From assembly GCA_009885945.1 (NCBI GenBank), contig VFJR01000004.1, positions 1-64,000 on the forward strand: a stretch of 64,000 bases of DNA, written 5' to 3'. Below the pieces are notes generated by a model. That model did no database searches. It had not been told where the DNA came from and was given only the letters and a program-made list of their open reading frames with translations. The position numbers were made by a program, and so were the translations under genes. The stretch comes from Anaerolineaceae bacterium. GTDB lineage: Bacteria; Chloroflexota; Anaerolineae; Anaerolineales; Villigracilaceae. Shown piece by piece: positions 38,623 to 47,462 of the stretch. How positions within the stretch are numbered: the first letter of the stretch is position 1; every line of letters starts with the position of its first letter.

Positions 38623-38654
38623 AATACCTTGCTTCGATCTCGCAGCAAGGTATT
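38623..38654 (-). terminator. Terminator of the HEAT/cNMP-binding membrane protein gene
   Basis: AATACCTTGCT (38623-38633) pairs with AGCAAGGTATT (38644-38654); reading on the minus strand the hairpin is followed by GAATTTTGC. It separates this gene from the kinase operon. Confidence 0.7.
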
Positions 38655-38664
38655 TAGATTAACT

Positions 38665-41600
38665 CTATTTTGTAATCGAACTCATTACTTCTCTTAATCT
38701 TCCAGCCAAAACACGGATAATTCCCTGCGCCACTTCGGCACGATCGGCAATCAACTCGAACAAGGGCGCGCGATCCAGTTTTAGCAAATAGGTTTGCGCA
38801 CGAGTTGTTGCAGATGCAGAACGCGTTGACAAATCAAGCAATGCCATTTCGCCGACAATATCTCGCGCTCCAAGGCGGTCAAATTCACGATCACCATCAT
38901 GAATACTCACTTCTCCACTCACGATAATATACATACAAGTAGCAGAATCGCCTTTTGTAATAAAGGTCTCTCCAGTTTTAATATTCTGTTCGTCAAGCAG
39001 ATCAGCAACTTCCGCCAGTAAATAATCAGGGGTCTCGCCAAAAATACTAACTGTTTTTAAAATCATTACACGTTCAATTATAGAGAGCATTTTCTTCTCC
39101 TTTGTTTTAGAGAGAAATGCCTGCGCCCATACTAATGTATCCTGCACCAGTTCATTATCATCTCTCAAAATACTTATTTTTTCTTTATAGCGCGGGTCAT
39201 TGATTAATGCTTGAATAACACAACTTTTAACCCACGGTGTAAGGCATTCCTTACTATAGTCAGCTTTTGCGTCCAAAATTAAATTGATTTTCTGTAAATC
39301 TGAAATTCCAAGTAAGCCAAAGGATCGATTCCAAAGCTCAAGCCGCTGCGCAATGCTGACATCTTCAAGTAAAGGAAAAATCAACGGCTTGAATTCATCT
39401 GCCAGTGTATTATCCAATACTTCAATTGCATAAGCCTTCTTTTCGCGAGAGCCTGCAAGGATGCTATCACTAACTCTTTGAATAACGGATGGATCATAGA
39501 GCATCCTTAAAATTAAAAATAGCCGCTCACGATGATGCTTCCATGAAACATCCAAAGCTTCATACAAGAGCATTGGATTGTCGATTGCTTCTACTTCAGC
39601 CTGCAAAGATGCTGTTTGGATTGCGTCTGCAATTTCCAAATAAAGCGCTTTTTTAAAACGCTCGAGATTACGAGCATCAAACCGATAATGACAGCGAAAC
39701 AAAGCAAATAGAGCTTCATGCCTTACTTCCACATTAGCACTTTCCATATGCGTCAGTAAATCAGGAACTGCATCAGAATTTTGCAAACGTCCCAAGACAC
39801 GCAAACAGGCAACACGCGCAGTATGAGATATAGATGGGGATAATAAATACTGACGGATATGCGGAAAAACTATTTCTTTTTTGGAAAGTAATGCTACCAT
39901 AACAGCACCGCGAATATACACATCATTCAAGGATTCAAAAACTGCAGCCCATAAATCAGTTTGATTCAACTGCACGGCAGTCCATACGGCAGCGCTGCGC
40001 ACTTCTATTACAGTATCTTTCATAGCATCACGGACAATGGATGCATATTTTTCCACATAGCCTAACTCTGCGACAATTTGCAAGCCAACGCCACGCTCTG
40101 ATGCCTTAGGTGATACCAAGAGAGCATTCAATTGGTCTGTCAAATCTTTACGATCATTATTTTTTCGGATCAGATTCGCCATTGAGCCGATAAAAATAGA
40201 CGGGGTAGTGTCATCCAGATGCAATTCCATATTCGAAGAGCTTAATTCGTCGGATAAAGCAGAAAGAGCATGAACACCTGCAGCTTTTACAATAGCATCT
40301 TTCTCATCCGCCAATGCATTACGGACTAGATCATACATACCTTGCGGCTTCAAACGTGCAATCCTCATTAATGCATCACGACGAATCGCAGGCGCGGAGT
40401 GATTTAACAATTTTGGAAGTTCATCCTGAATTGGATACTCCATTTCTTCCAATGTATTTAATGCATAGGTTACTGCTTCTGGATATGGGCTTTGTAATTC
40501 GCGTAAAAATATAGATCGAGATGCAGGATCGTTCAACACCAAAGATTGATTATTCAATTTTAACGTGCGCTTTGATAAAACTTCGAGCAGAACAGGGGCA
40601 TAGGATTTTCCCAGCGAAAAAGCGGCAAGGGTTAAACCAAACAATATGACTATTAATATCCAGTTGATTTGCACACTGGCATATCCAAGCGCGCCTAAAC
40701 CAGCCAGAGCAAGACCCGCTATGCCCTGGGCATAAGGCATGACAATACTTTCAATTTGGGTTTGTGTTTTGGTGCGCACCGAGGGAGGCAATGGCTGGTA
40801 TAAAATAAGAACTGAGGAGCGCGATATTGAATCTCGTAAAATCCAATCCAGCATACTATTGAATATTGCAACTCGAAACAGAAACAGAGCAGGCGCATCA
40901 AACAAGCTGCCAATGCCAAAAGTTAATGCAACCAACGCGGTCAGAACAGGCATTAATAGCAGACTAACTCGCACGCCTAATTTATTAATTAGCGGAGCTA
41001 CCAAGAAAAAATTGGTAACCAAGACAATTAGATTCATCACTGCAAGATAGTTGCCTAAAAAGCTGGCTACTTTTATTTCTGACGATTCTGGAATACGAAT
41101 AATATTTTCTTCTACGCGGAGCTCGCCTAACGGATAGTTCACCAAACCATCTTGGGATGAAAACTGGATTTGTATTTGATCGTAGAATATCATGTCTACA
41201 AAATAGAAAGATGCCTCTGCCGCCATTGCCATGACAATGATCAAGTTAATATAACGGCGCGGGACCTGCCAGGTGGAAGATGCTGAGGCGTCCGATTCGT
41301 CTTCGGATGCTGAATCAGCTAAATTTCCAGAATAGAGGCGCCCGATCGTAATCAATAATCCAATCACACCCGCTAGGGCAATCATCACGAGTAAAAGCAA
41401 GTTGGGTACATCAATCGCATTTACAATGCCTGAGATAAAAAATCCTACGCTAATTGTTGCCAAACCACCGACCGCACCAATCACGCCAAAAAGGCGTTTT
41501 GCCTGACGAACATTTAGCAAACGACCCGCCAAACCCCACAACATTAAGCTGAGCAATATCCAGCCTATCTCGGACCAGATAAAGTAAATGAAAACGGGCC

Positions 41601-41934
41601 AGCCCGCATCGGTTAGTGACATGGCAAGGCGAATAGCGCCCAAAATAGTTAGATAGGCAATAATGTTGTATAAATGCAAACGCGCAAAAGGAACGCGCGT
41701 TTCAAGGCGCGTATTAAGGAAACCAATCAGCGGCGCAACGACCGCCATAGAAATATATGTATATGGAAGAACAGATGCATCAAATGTTGAAAGAAAAAGC
41801 GTGCTGGAGGCTGTGGTGTTGAATAAACGCGCCAGACTAACCAAGCTAGATAAACCCAGCAATAACCCCAATAAGCGCTCTTCACCGGGCTGAATACTTA
41901 ATAACTGGAAAATAGAGCGTTGTATTTTTTTCAT
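38665..41934 (-). CDS. Translocase-like membrane protein with HEAT repeats and a cyclic-nucleotide-binding domain
   Basis: A 1089-residue three-part protein. Residues about 1-460 are multi-spanning and resemble ATP/ADP-translocase (NTT/MFS-like) proteins, with RLFNTTASSTLFLSTFDASVLPYTYI near the N terminus. About 480-940 are HEAT-like helical repeats (for example LLNHSAPAIRRDALMRIARL, IEVRSAAVWTAV). The C-terminal domain (about 965-1085) is a CAP-type cNMP-binding fold whose phosphate cassette VGEMALLDLSTRSASATT keeps the key Glu and Arg. Transport activity could thus be gated by cAMP or cGMP. A nucleotide cyclase is encoded about 10 kb away in the adjoining operon. The gene starts 22 bases after the transaldolase gene on the same strand. 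Confidence 0.85.
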   Translation of the reverse strand: MKKIQRSIFQLLSIQPGEERLLGLLLGLSSLVSLARLFNTTASSTLFLSTFDASVLPYTYISMAVVAPLIGFLNTRLETRVPFARLHLYNIIAYLTILGAIRLAMSLTDAGWPVFIYFIWSEIGWILLSLMLWGLAGRLLNVRQAKRLFGVIGAVGGLATISVGFFISGIVNAIDVPNLLLLVMIALAGVIGLLITIGRLYSGNLADSASEDESDASASSTWQVPRRYINLIIVMAMAAEASFYFVDMIFYDQIQIQFSSQDGLVNYPLGELRVEENIIRIPESSEIKVASFLGNYLAVMNLIVLVTNFFLVAPLINKLGVRVSLLLMPVLTALVALTFGIGSLFDAPALFLFRVAIFNSMLDWILRDSISRSSVLILYQPLPPSVRTKTQTQIESIVMPYAQGIAGLALAGLGALGYASVQINWILIVILFGLTLAAFSLGKSYAPVLLEVLSKRTLKLNNQSLVLNDPASRSIFLRELQSPYPEAVTYALNTLEEMEYPIQDELPKLLNHSAPAIRRDALMRIARLKPQGMYDLVRNALADEKDAIVKAAGVHALSALSDELSSSNMELHLDDTTPSIFIGSMANLIRKNNDRKDLTDQLNALLVSPKASERGVGLQIVAELGYVEKYASIVRDAMKDTVIEVRSAAVWTAVQLNQTDLWAAVFESLNDVYIRGAVMVALLSKKEIVFPHIRQYLLSPSISHTARVACLRVLGRLQNSDAVPDLLTHMESANVEVRHEALFALFRCHYRFDARNLERFKKALYLEIADAIQTASLQAEVEAIDNPMLLYEALDVSWKHHRERLFLILRMLYDPSVIQRVSDSILAGSREKKAYAIEVLDNTLADEFKPLIFPLLEDVSIAQRLELWNRSFGLLGISDLQKINLILDAKADYSKECLTPWVKSCVIQALINDPRYKEKISILRDDNELVQDTLVWAQAFLSKTKEKKMLSIIERVMILKTVSIFGETPDYLLAEVADLLDEQNIKTGETFITKGDSATCMYIIVSGEVSIHDGDREFDRLGARDIVGEMALLDLSTRSASATTRAQTYLLKLDRAPLFELIADRAEVAQGIIRVLAGRLREVMSSITK

Positions 41935-41955
41935 ATGAGTAGAGTAATTTTACTA

Positions 41956-42672
41956 TTAAAGGGAAAAGCCCGCCTTTATTGCGTCTTCGCGAAACATCTT
42001 AACTGTGTCCAGCGAGTATTCGTCCAATGATTTACCAAGCAAACTTAATTTCTTCAAAATATCGTGAGTCACTGTGATGACATGGCAGCCAATTTGTTCT
42101 GCATGGAAAATATTTAATAGCTCGCGAGGGCTTGCCCAAATTAATTCCTGTTGATTATACGATGACATAATTTCCACAGCATTCTTCATTAAGGGCATGG
42201 GGTCAACGCCTGTATCTGCAATGCGCCCTGCAAATACTGATATATAGGATGGAGCATAATTCTTCAAAGCGGATGACGTTAACCGAACCTGATCCAGCGT
42301 CATCAGCGCAGTCACATTCAACTGGATGCCTGATTCTGCCAATCGGCGAATCAGCCCCTCGGCAGATTCGCGGCGTGTGTTGGTGACAGGGATTTTGACA
42401 AAGACATTTTTCCCCCAGCCTGCAATTTTGCGGGCTTGCCTTTCCATTTCGTCAAATTCATCTGAAAAAACTTCGAACGAAATAGGGCGGTCTGCAATAT
42501 GCTCAAGCATGGCACGAGAAAATTTCTCGTAATCCGTAATGCCGCTTTTGTTCATTAAGGTTGGATTTGTCGTAAAACCTCGAATATATTTATTCTTATA
42601 AAGCTCAAGAATTGCTGACAAATCTGCGCCATCGGCAAATATTTTTATTTTTAGATTATCAAGCTGATTCAT
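41956..42672 (-). CDS. Transaldolase (small, TalC/FSA-like type)
   Basis: A 238-residue TIM barrel with FADGADLSA (Asp15), GFTTNPTLMNKSG and the Schiff-base Lys93 in VFVKIPVTNT, all typical of the transaldolase/fructose-6-phosphate aldolase family. Short members catalyse transaldolase or aldol cleavage reactions. Here it follows the heptose genes gmhB-gmhA-hddC-hddA, so it probably adjusts the supply of sedoheptulose 7-phosphate for heptose synthesis; that link is inferred from the operon only. Confidence 0.88.
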   Translation of the reverse strand: MNQLDNLKIKIFADGADLSAILELYKNKYIRGFTTNPTLMNKSGITDYEKFSRAMLEHIADRPISFEVFSDEFDEMERQARKIAGWGKNVFVKIPVTNTRRESAEGLIRRLAESGIQLNVTALMTLDQVRLTSSALKNYAPSYISVFAGRIADTGVDPMPLMKNAVEIMSSYNQQELIWASPRELLNIFHAEQIGCHVITVTHDILKKLSLLGKSLDEYSLDTVKMFREDAIKAGFSL

Positions 42673-42694
42673 TATGCCTCTTTTTGAAAATCTT

Positions 42695-43249
42695 TTAACC
42701 AGAGATTAACAGAGATAAACGGGGGTTTAAAATAATTCCAGAAAGCTCAACCATATCGCTCATCACATAATTAGCAGGGACGCCTTGGTATATCTCTTGA
42801 TAATTATAATTAATGAAAATTGTTCTTACCCCAGCAGATTTACCAGCGGCGATATCCTTCCAGCGATCCCCTACCATCCAGCTTTGAGATAAGTCAATGT
42901 TATATTTTTCTGCAGCTTGTAGAATTAAGCCTGGCTTTGGTTTGCGGCAGGTACATCCGTCTTGGTCGTCATGATAACAGGTAAAAAATTCTTTGATGGG
43001 CATTTTGTCCATAATAGCTGAATTAATTAATTCAACGGCTTGGCGGACCTGAGTTCCACGAGCTACATCGGGTTGGTTGGTTACGCCAATTAAGAGATAG
43101 CCTGCTTCGAATAATTTTTGCATTGCTTGAATAGCGCCAGGGATAATTTCAAGTTCATCAACAGAAGCAGGAGGATATGGCTTCCCATTACGGATCACAG
43201 CATGATTTATAACGCCATCACGGTCTAAGAAAACCGCTTTTAATCCCAT
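42695..43249 (-). CDS. gmhB: D-glycero-D-manno-heptose-1,7-bisphosphate 7-phosphatase
   Basis: A 184-residue HAD-IIIA phosphatase. Motif I is FLDRDGVIN (nucleophile Asp9, acid/base Asp11), followed by VTNQPDVARG, the zinc-binding loop CYHDDQDGCTCRKPKPG and WMVGDRWKDIAAGKSAG (motif IV), the pattern of GmhB. It removes the 7-phosphate from heptose 1,7-bisphosphate after HddA. Its start abuts the gmhA stop with no gap. Confidence 0.92.
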   Translation of the reverse strand: MGLKAVFLDRDGVINHAVIRNGKPYPPASVDELEIIPGAIQAMQKLFEAGYLLIGVTNQPDVARGTQVRQAVELINSAIMDKMPIKEFFTCYHDDQDGCTCRKPKPGLILQAAEKYNIDLSQSWMVGDRWKDIAAGKSAGVRTIFINYNYQEIYQGVPANYVMSDMVELSGIILNPRLSLLISG

Positions 43250-43846
43250 TTACTTAACAGATTCCCATTTGGTTTGAACAGCTTTAAGCTTAGGGTGTGT
43301 GACCAACAAGTGAAGGACTACCGATTGAAATGCTTCCGTGTGCGGCGTAACATGCTCTGCGTTGATTGTGGGAATAATGATGCATACATCAGCTACTTGA
43401 GCAGTATATCCGCCGTCACGCCCTACAATTCCAATAATGCTTGAGCCGATTTCTTTTGCATATTGCAAAGCCATCACAAGATTTGGGCTGACATTTTTTT
43501 CTAGATTACCTCCGCCAACAGATAGCACCATCACAGCGTCATTGGCATTTAAACGGCTACCTGCAAGCCAAGCTTTAAAAACAGATGCCCAACCTTCATC
43601 ATTGGTACGCGCGGTTAATTCTGCGACATTATCGGTAGGCGCGTAGGTTTCGATACCTGTAATTTTGCGAAAGTCATTCACTGCATGAGATGCATTTGCG
43701 GCGCTCCCGCCTACCCCCAATACAAATAGCCTGCCGCCGCGCTGGCGTGTTTCAACCAAAATATCCACCATTTGTTCGATAACAGCAACGTCAAGTTTGC
43801 GCAAAATTTCAATTGTTTCTTCAATATAAGTTTCAGAAAAATTCAT
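43250..43846 (-). CDS. gmhA: Sedoheptulose-7-phosphate isomerase-like SIS protein
   Basis: A 198-residue single SIS-domain protein with GVGGSAANASHAVNDFRK, AELTARTNDEGWASVF and LSVGGGNLEKN. GmhA converts sedoheptulose 7-phosphate to D-glycero-D-manno-heptose 7-phosphate. The family is broad (phosphoheptose isomerases and DiaA-like proteins), but its position between hddC and gmhB strongly supports the heptose role. Confidence 0.88.
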   Translation of the reverse strand: MNFSETYIEETIEILRKLDVAVIEQMVDILVETRQRGGRLFVLGVGGSAANASHAVNDFRKITGIETYAPTDNVAELTARTNDEGWASVFKAWLAGSRLNANDAVMVLSVGGGNLEKNVSPNLVMALQYAKEIGSSIIGIVGRDGGYTAQVADVCIIIPTINAEHVTPHTEAFQSVVLHLLVTHPKLKAVQTKWESVK

Positions 43847-43848
43847 CT

Positions 43849-44574
43849 TTATTCCTTTGTTAAAAACCGATTCGGGTTTTCCGTTAACAAAATATCCAAT
43901 TCGCTCAATCCATCAAAAGAACCTGCCTCGTAAAATCTTTTTTTCACTTCATAAGTTGATAATTGATTGGCTTCTACAAGTCTTTTGTAAACATCCGCAA
44001 GGTCGACAGGTTGATCTTGCGATATATTTTTGAAAACATCAGGGGCAAAAATTCCCAGCCCGTAGTCAATATATCGCATACGGGGATTGCGTTCTTTTTT
44101 GTCGTATTTTATTATTTTTCCAGCAGACATCTCCACATTGCTGGTATCCCATTTATCTTGATTATAGTAGATGGTCATTAATCCAAGGTTTTGTTGTGCG
44201 TCAAAGGTAGTTTGAATAGCCTGATAATCACAGGGAAGATAGGAATCGCCATATAAAACAAAAAAGGGAGTTGATAAATTCTTAATTGCTTTTTTTACCG
44301 CCCCGCCTGTACCCAGTGGAACATCCCCATCAAAAACATATTCAACATTCAAGCCAAATTCTCTGCCATCACCCACAACATCTTGAATCATTTCAGCGCG
44401 ATACCATGCCGAGATAATGACATCTTTGATCCCTCGTGAATACAACAGCCTTAATTGATGCTCAATGAAAGGCTTTCCTGCAACTTCAACAAGAGCCTTT
44501 GGGATTTTTTCTGTGACGGGGCGCAAACGAGTAGCCAATCCGCCCGCAAGAATTACCACTGGATATAAATTCAT
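43849..44574 (-). CDS. hddC: Heptose-1-phosphate guanylyltransferase-like nucleotidyltransferase
   Basis: A 241-residue nucleotidyltransferase with VVILAGGLATRLRPVTEKIPKAL at its N terminus (signature Gly-rich loop and Arg/Lys), GKPFIEHQLRLL, PLGTGGAVKKA and VLYGDSYLPCD (metal Asp). It best fits HddC, which makes GDP-D-glycero-alpha-D-manno-heptose; an ADP- or CDP-using relative is possible. Its ATG overlaps the hddA stop by four bases. Confidence 0.85.
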   Translation of the reverse strand: MNLYPVVILAGGLATRLRPVTEKIPKALVEVAGKPFIEHQLRLLYSRGIKDVIISAWYRAEMIQDVVGDGREFGLNVEYVFDGDVPLGTGGAVKKAIKNLSTPFFVLYGDSYLPCDYQAIQTTFDAQQNLGLMTIYYNQDKWDTSNVEMSAGKIIKYDKKERNPRMRYIDYGLGIFAPDVFKNISQDQPVDLADVYKRLVEANQLSTYEVKKRFYEAGSFDGLSELDILLTENPNRFLTKE

Positions 44575-45551
44575 CCAATCATTACCTTTGAGCCTTCAAA
44601 ATCAAAACGAAAGCGAACTTCCTCTAAACCAGCTTTGGTCATTGCCTGACGCAGTTTCGCACGGTCGTTTGCATAAAACATTAAAAAGCCGCCGCCGCCC
44701 GCACCAACTAACTTCCCGCCTGCTGCGCCATTCTTCATGCCCAATTCATACCACTCGTCAATTTGAGAATTGCTCATGCCCTTTGAGCGTTTTCTTTTAT
44801 GCTCCCAATGTTCATGCATTAATTCGCCAAACTTTAACATATCGCCGCTCATCAAAGCATCTCTGCTGCGCAGACCAAGGTCTTTTACATAATGCAGGTT
44901 ATTTAGCATCTCTTCGTCCATTTCTTTACTGCGTTTGTCCTGATCTTTTAGAATTTCTGACGCACTGCGCGCAAAGCCAGTAAAAAACAGGAGCAGGTTA
45001 TCTTCCAGATCAAGAAGCGTGTTCATATCAATAGGTAAAGGATGCGCATCCACGCTATCATCTTGATTAAACTCAAAACAGGTAATGCCGCCATAAGCCG
45101 CAATATATTGATCCTGCTTGCCAATAGGTTCTTTTAAAATATCAATTTCAATTTCGCAAGCAAGCCGCGCCAACTCATCAGGCAAAATCATACGGCGGCG
45201 ATGCGTATAAAGCGCTTTTAGTAATGCGGTTGTAAAACTACCCGATGAGCCAAGACCCGTACCAGACGGAATATCTGCTAGTGTGGTAATTTCAATTTGG
45301 GGAGTTTTAAAATTAAGCAGTCGAATTGCCTCTCGAATGATCGGATGTTGAACATCCTCTACATTTTGAATTTTTTCAAGTTGTGAATATTTTAGAAAAA
45401 TCCCAGCCGTGAATGGTCTCATAACGGTAACGTACACATATTTATCAATTGCCGCCGAGATCAAAAAGCCGCCGTGCTGTCGATAATAGGATGGCAAATC
45501 GGTTCCGCCGCCGCCTAATGTAATTCGCAATGGACTACGCGTTATGATCAT
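44571..45551 (-). CDS. hddA: GHMP-family heptose-7-phosphate kinase
   Basis: About 326 residues. GHMP kinase motifs: RSPLRITLGGGGTDLPSYY near the N terminus, the ATP loop GTGLGSSGSFTTALL and the C-terminal VGAGGGGFLMFY. This set is that of HddA (D-glycero-alpha-D-manno-heptose 7-phosphate 1-kinase). The start at 45551 follows AAGGA; the frame is open upstream, but the extra residues are within the preceding gene and show no family similarity. It overlaps the Gfo/Idh gene by 17 bases. Confidence 0.88.
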   Translation of the reverse strand: MIITRSPLRITLGGGGTDLPSYYRQHGGFLISAAIDKYVYVTVMRPFTAGIFLKYSQLEKIQNVEDVQHPIIREAIRLLNFKTPQIEITTLADIPSGTGLGSSGSFTTALLKALYTHRRRMILPDELARLACEIEIDILKEPIGKQDQYIAAYGGITCFEFNQDDSVDAHPLPIDMNTLLDLEDNLLLFFTGFARSASEILKDQDKRSKEMDEEMLNNLHYVKDLGLRSRDALMSGDMLKFGELMHEHWEHKRKRSKGMSNSQIDEWYELGMKNGAAGGKLVGAGGGGFLMFYANDRAKLRQAMTKAGLEEVRFRFDFEGSKVMIG

Positions 45552-46536
45552 ATCCAGAGTCCTTATAAATTTTTTCGACAATAAGTAAAGCTTCACGAGC
45601 ATCATTCAAATTCGCCGATGGCGTTCTGCCTAGTTGAATATCTTCCACAAATTCGGCAAACTCCAACTTCCAGGATTCATCTGCGCGCGGGTATTCCCAT
45701 ATTGTAGTTTCAGGCGGACCCATCTGCGGCGACATTTTATAACATGAAAGTTTCTCCACACCATAACTGCCGCCCAAGCCCTCAATATGCAATTTGGCAT
45801 TACGCCCATAAATTTCAAGCGAAAATAAATTTTTCCATTCAGTACAACTAACATGTAAAAAAGCTGTCTGTTTTTTTTGCGTCTTCAATGTCATAAAACA
45901 ATTATCATCTACTGGCATATCCCAAAAATAGGTGTGCGCAGAACCCTGCGCCTCAACAAATTCACCCATAAACCAGCGCGATAGATCAATCAAATGCACA
46001 CCTTGATCGATCAATTCACCGCCTCCAGACAAGCTGGGGTCTGCCCGCCATTCCCGATCATATCCTACCCTGCCACCATGACCATACCTGCCGCGCACAA
46101 ACATTAACTCGCCCAATTCGCCATAACGAAATAGCTCATGCGCTTTCAACAAAGCAGGATGATAACGATGATTAAAGCCAACGCGTGCTTGCACATTATT
46201 TTTCTGAACTGCATCCAATAACAAATCAAGCTCTTTAATATTTCGCGCGGCAGGCTTTTCTACTAAGATATGCTTATCCGCTTGAACAGCCTCAAGGCAA
46301 ACTTCAACTAACGCATTATTGGTAACAGATACAATCACAAGATCAACATCTTTTCGATGAACAGCAAAACGCCAATCTGTTGTGCCAATACAATCTGGAA
46401 ACATACTTGCTAAAGATTTTGCGCGTTCTTCATTAATATCCGCGCAAGCAATCAACTTTGCAGCCCCTAAAGCCTTGGATCGTTTTTGCCCGATCAAACC
46501 ACAGCCAATAATTGCCGCGCCTAATTCTTTTTTCAT
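45535..46536 (-). CDS. Gfo/Idh/MocA-family oxidoreductase
   Basis: About 333 residues. N-terminal Rossmann motif AAIIGCGLIGQKRSKAL, EKPAARN (the usual catalytic-lysine EKP motif) and a C-terminal alpha/beta domain with GGGELIDQGVHLIDLSRWF. Such enzymes oxidise or reduce sugars, often as nucleotide-linked or free sugars, with NAD(P). ATG at 46536 overlaps the SDR stop (ATGA). Within the heptose operon it may make a modified sugar for the surface glycan. Confidence 0.9.
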   Translation of the reverse strand: MKKELGAAIIGCGLIGQKRSKALGAAKLIACADINEERAKSLASMFPDCIGTTDWRFAVHRKDVDLVIVSVTNNALVEVCLEAVQADKHILVEKPAARNIKELDLLLDAVQKNNVQARVGFNHRYHPALLKAHELFRYGELGELMFVRGRYGHGGRVGYDREWRADPSLSGGGELIDQGVHLIDLSRWFMGEFVEAQGSAHTYFWDMPVDDNCFMTLKTQKKQTAFLHVSCTEWKNLFSLEIYGRNAKLHIEGLGGSYGVEKLSCYKMSPQMGPPETTIWEYPRADESWKLEFAEFVEDIQLGRTPSANLNDAREALLIVEKIYKDSGYDHNA

Positions 46537-47408
46537 TTCTGCCCCCAATCCATACCTCGATCTTTAGGAACAATTCTGCGCAAAGTATAAACATCACTGT
46601 TCTGTAGATCATCCAAGTGCTTATTTAAATCTTCCCATGGATCCCAAACCGCACTGATCAATTTTCCGCTGATGCCGTCACTGGCAGAAGATGCTAAGAA
46701 TGTGCAAAAATCAGCAGCACGTTTCAGTGAAGCGCCCCTGTCATTTTTTTGTTTCAAAAATTTTTCGTAAGTTTCATTGCCAAGTTTTTCAGGTCCTGCC
46801 TCTAAAACATCATCCAACATGCGTGTGTTAAGGGCGCCGGGCGCAACCGAATTAACGTCAATACCAAAATCTTTTACTTCCATTGCCAGCGTTTCCATAA
46901 AGCGCACAATGCCCGCCTTTGATGCGGCGTAGGCACTCATAAACGGTGACGGCGCAGTCGCGCCTCCGCCTGAAAGTTGAATGATCTTTCCACAGTGATT
47001 CTTTTTAAAATGCGGCAAAAAAGTTTTAGCCATTAAGACAGAACCCAATAAATTAATATTAATCGCGCGCACCCACTCATCCCAATCCACTTCATCAATA
47101 TGCCCCTTTGCTCCAAGCACGCCTGCATTATTAACTAGAATATGGATTTTAGGAAATAGATTCAAAGCATCAGCGTAGAATTTCTCAATATCTTGCTGAT
47201 TCGAAACATCCACACGCATCACTTCTACCCTTTGGCCTGGATTGCAAAAACCACGCAGCTTTTTCTGCACTTCAAGCAGTTTCGCATCGTCTCGCGCGCA
47301 CAGAAACACGCTCGCGCCCGCCTGCACGAACGACAACGCAATCGCTTCTCCCAATCCTTGATTTGCGCCTGTGATAATCGCAACGCGTTCACTTAAAGAA
47401 ATGTTCAT
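46533..47408 (-). CDS. SDR-family oxidoreductase of the glycan operon
   Basis: About 291 residues. TGANQGLG cofactor loop, NNAG, Ser in LSGGGA and catalytic YAASK. The start at 47408 has AAGGA seven bases upstream. It has a longer C-terminal tail than typical SDRs, with SDGISGKLISAVWDPWEDL. The four-base overlap with the Gfo/Idh gene suggests two successive redox steps on the same sugar; the substrate is not known. Confidence 0.88.
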   Translation of the reverse strand: MNISLSERVAIITGANQGLGEAIALSFVQAGASVFLCARDDAKLLEVQKKLRGFCNPGQRVEVMRVDVSNQQDIEKFYADALNLFPKIHILVNNAGVLGAKGHIDEVDWDEWVRAININLLGSVLMAKTFLPHFKKNHCGKIIQLSGGGATAPSPFMSAYAASKAGIVRFMETLAMEVKDFGIDVNSVAPGALNTRMLDDVLEAGPEKLGNETYEKFLKQKNDRGASLKRAADFCTFLASSASDGISGKLISAVWDPWEDLNKHLDDLQNSDVYTLRRIVPKDRGMDWGQK

Positions 47409-47462
47409 CGGTAAATCCTTCAAACCAAGATTTAAGCTTGGGCGCAGATTCCAACTATCAGC

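Noticed and set aside
39400-40500. Repeat array suspected from the regular pattern in the HEAT region
   Set aside because: The periodicity is at protein level (helical repeats) with diverged DNA; no constant repeat and unique spacers as in CRISPR.
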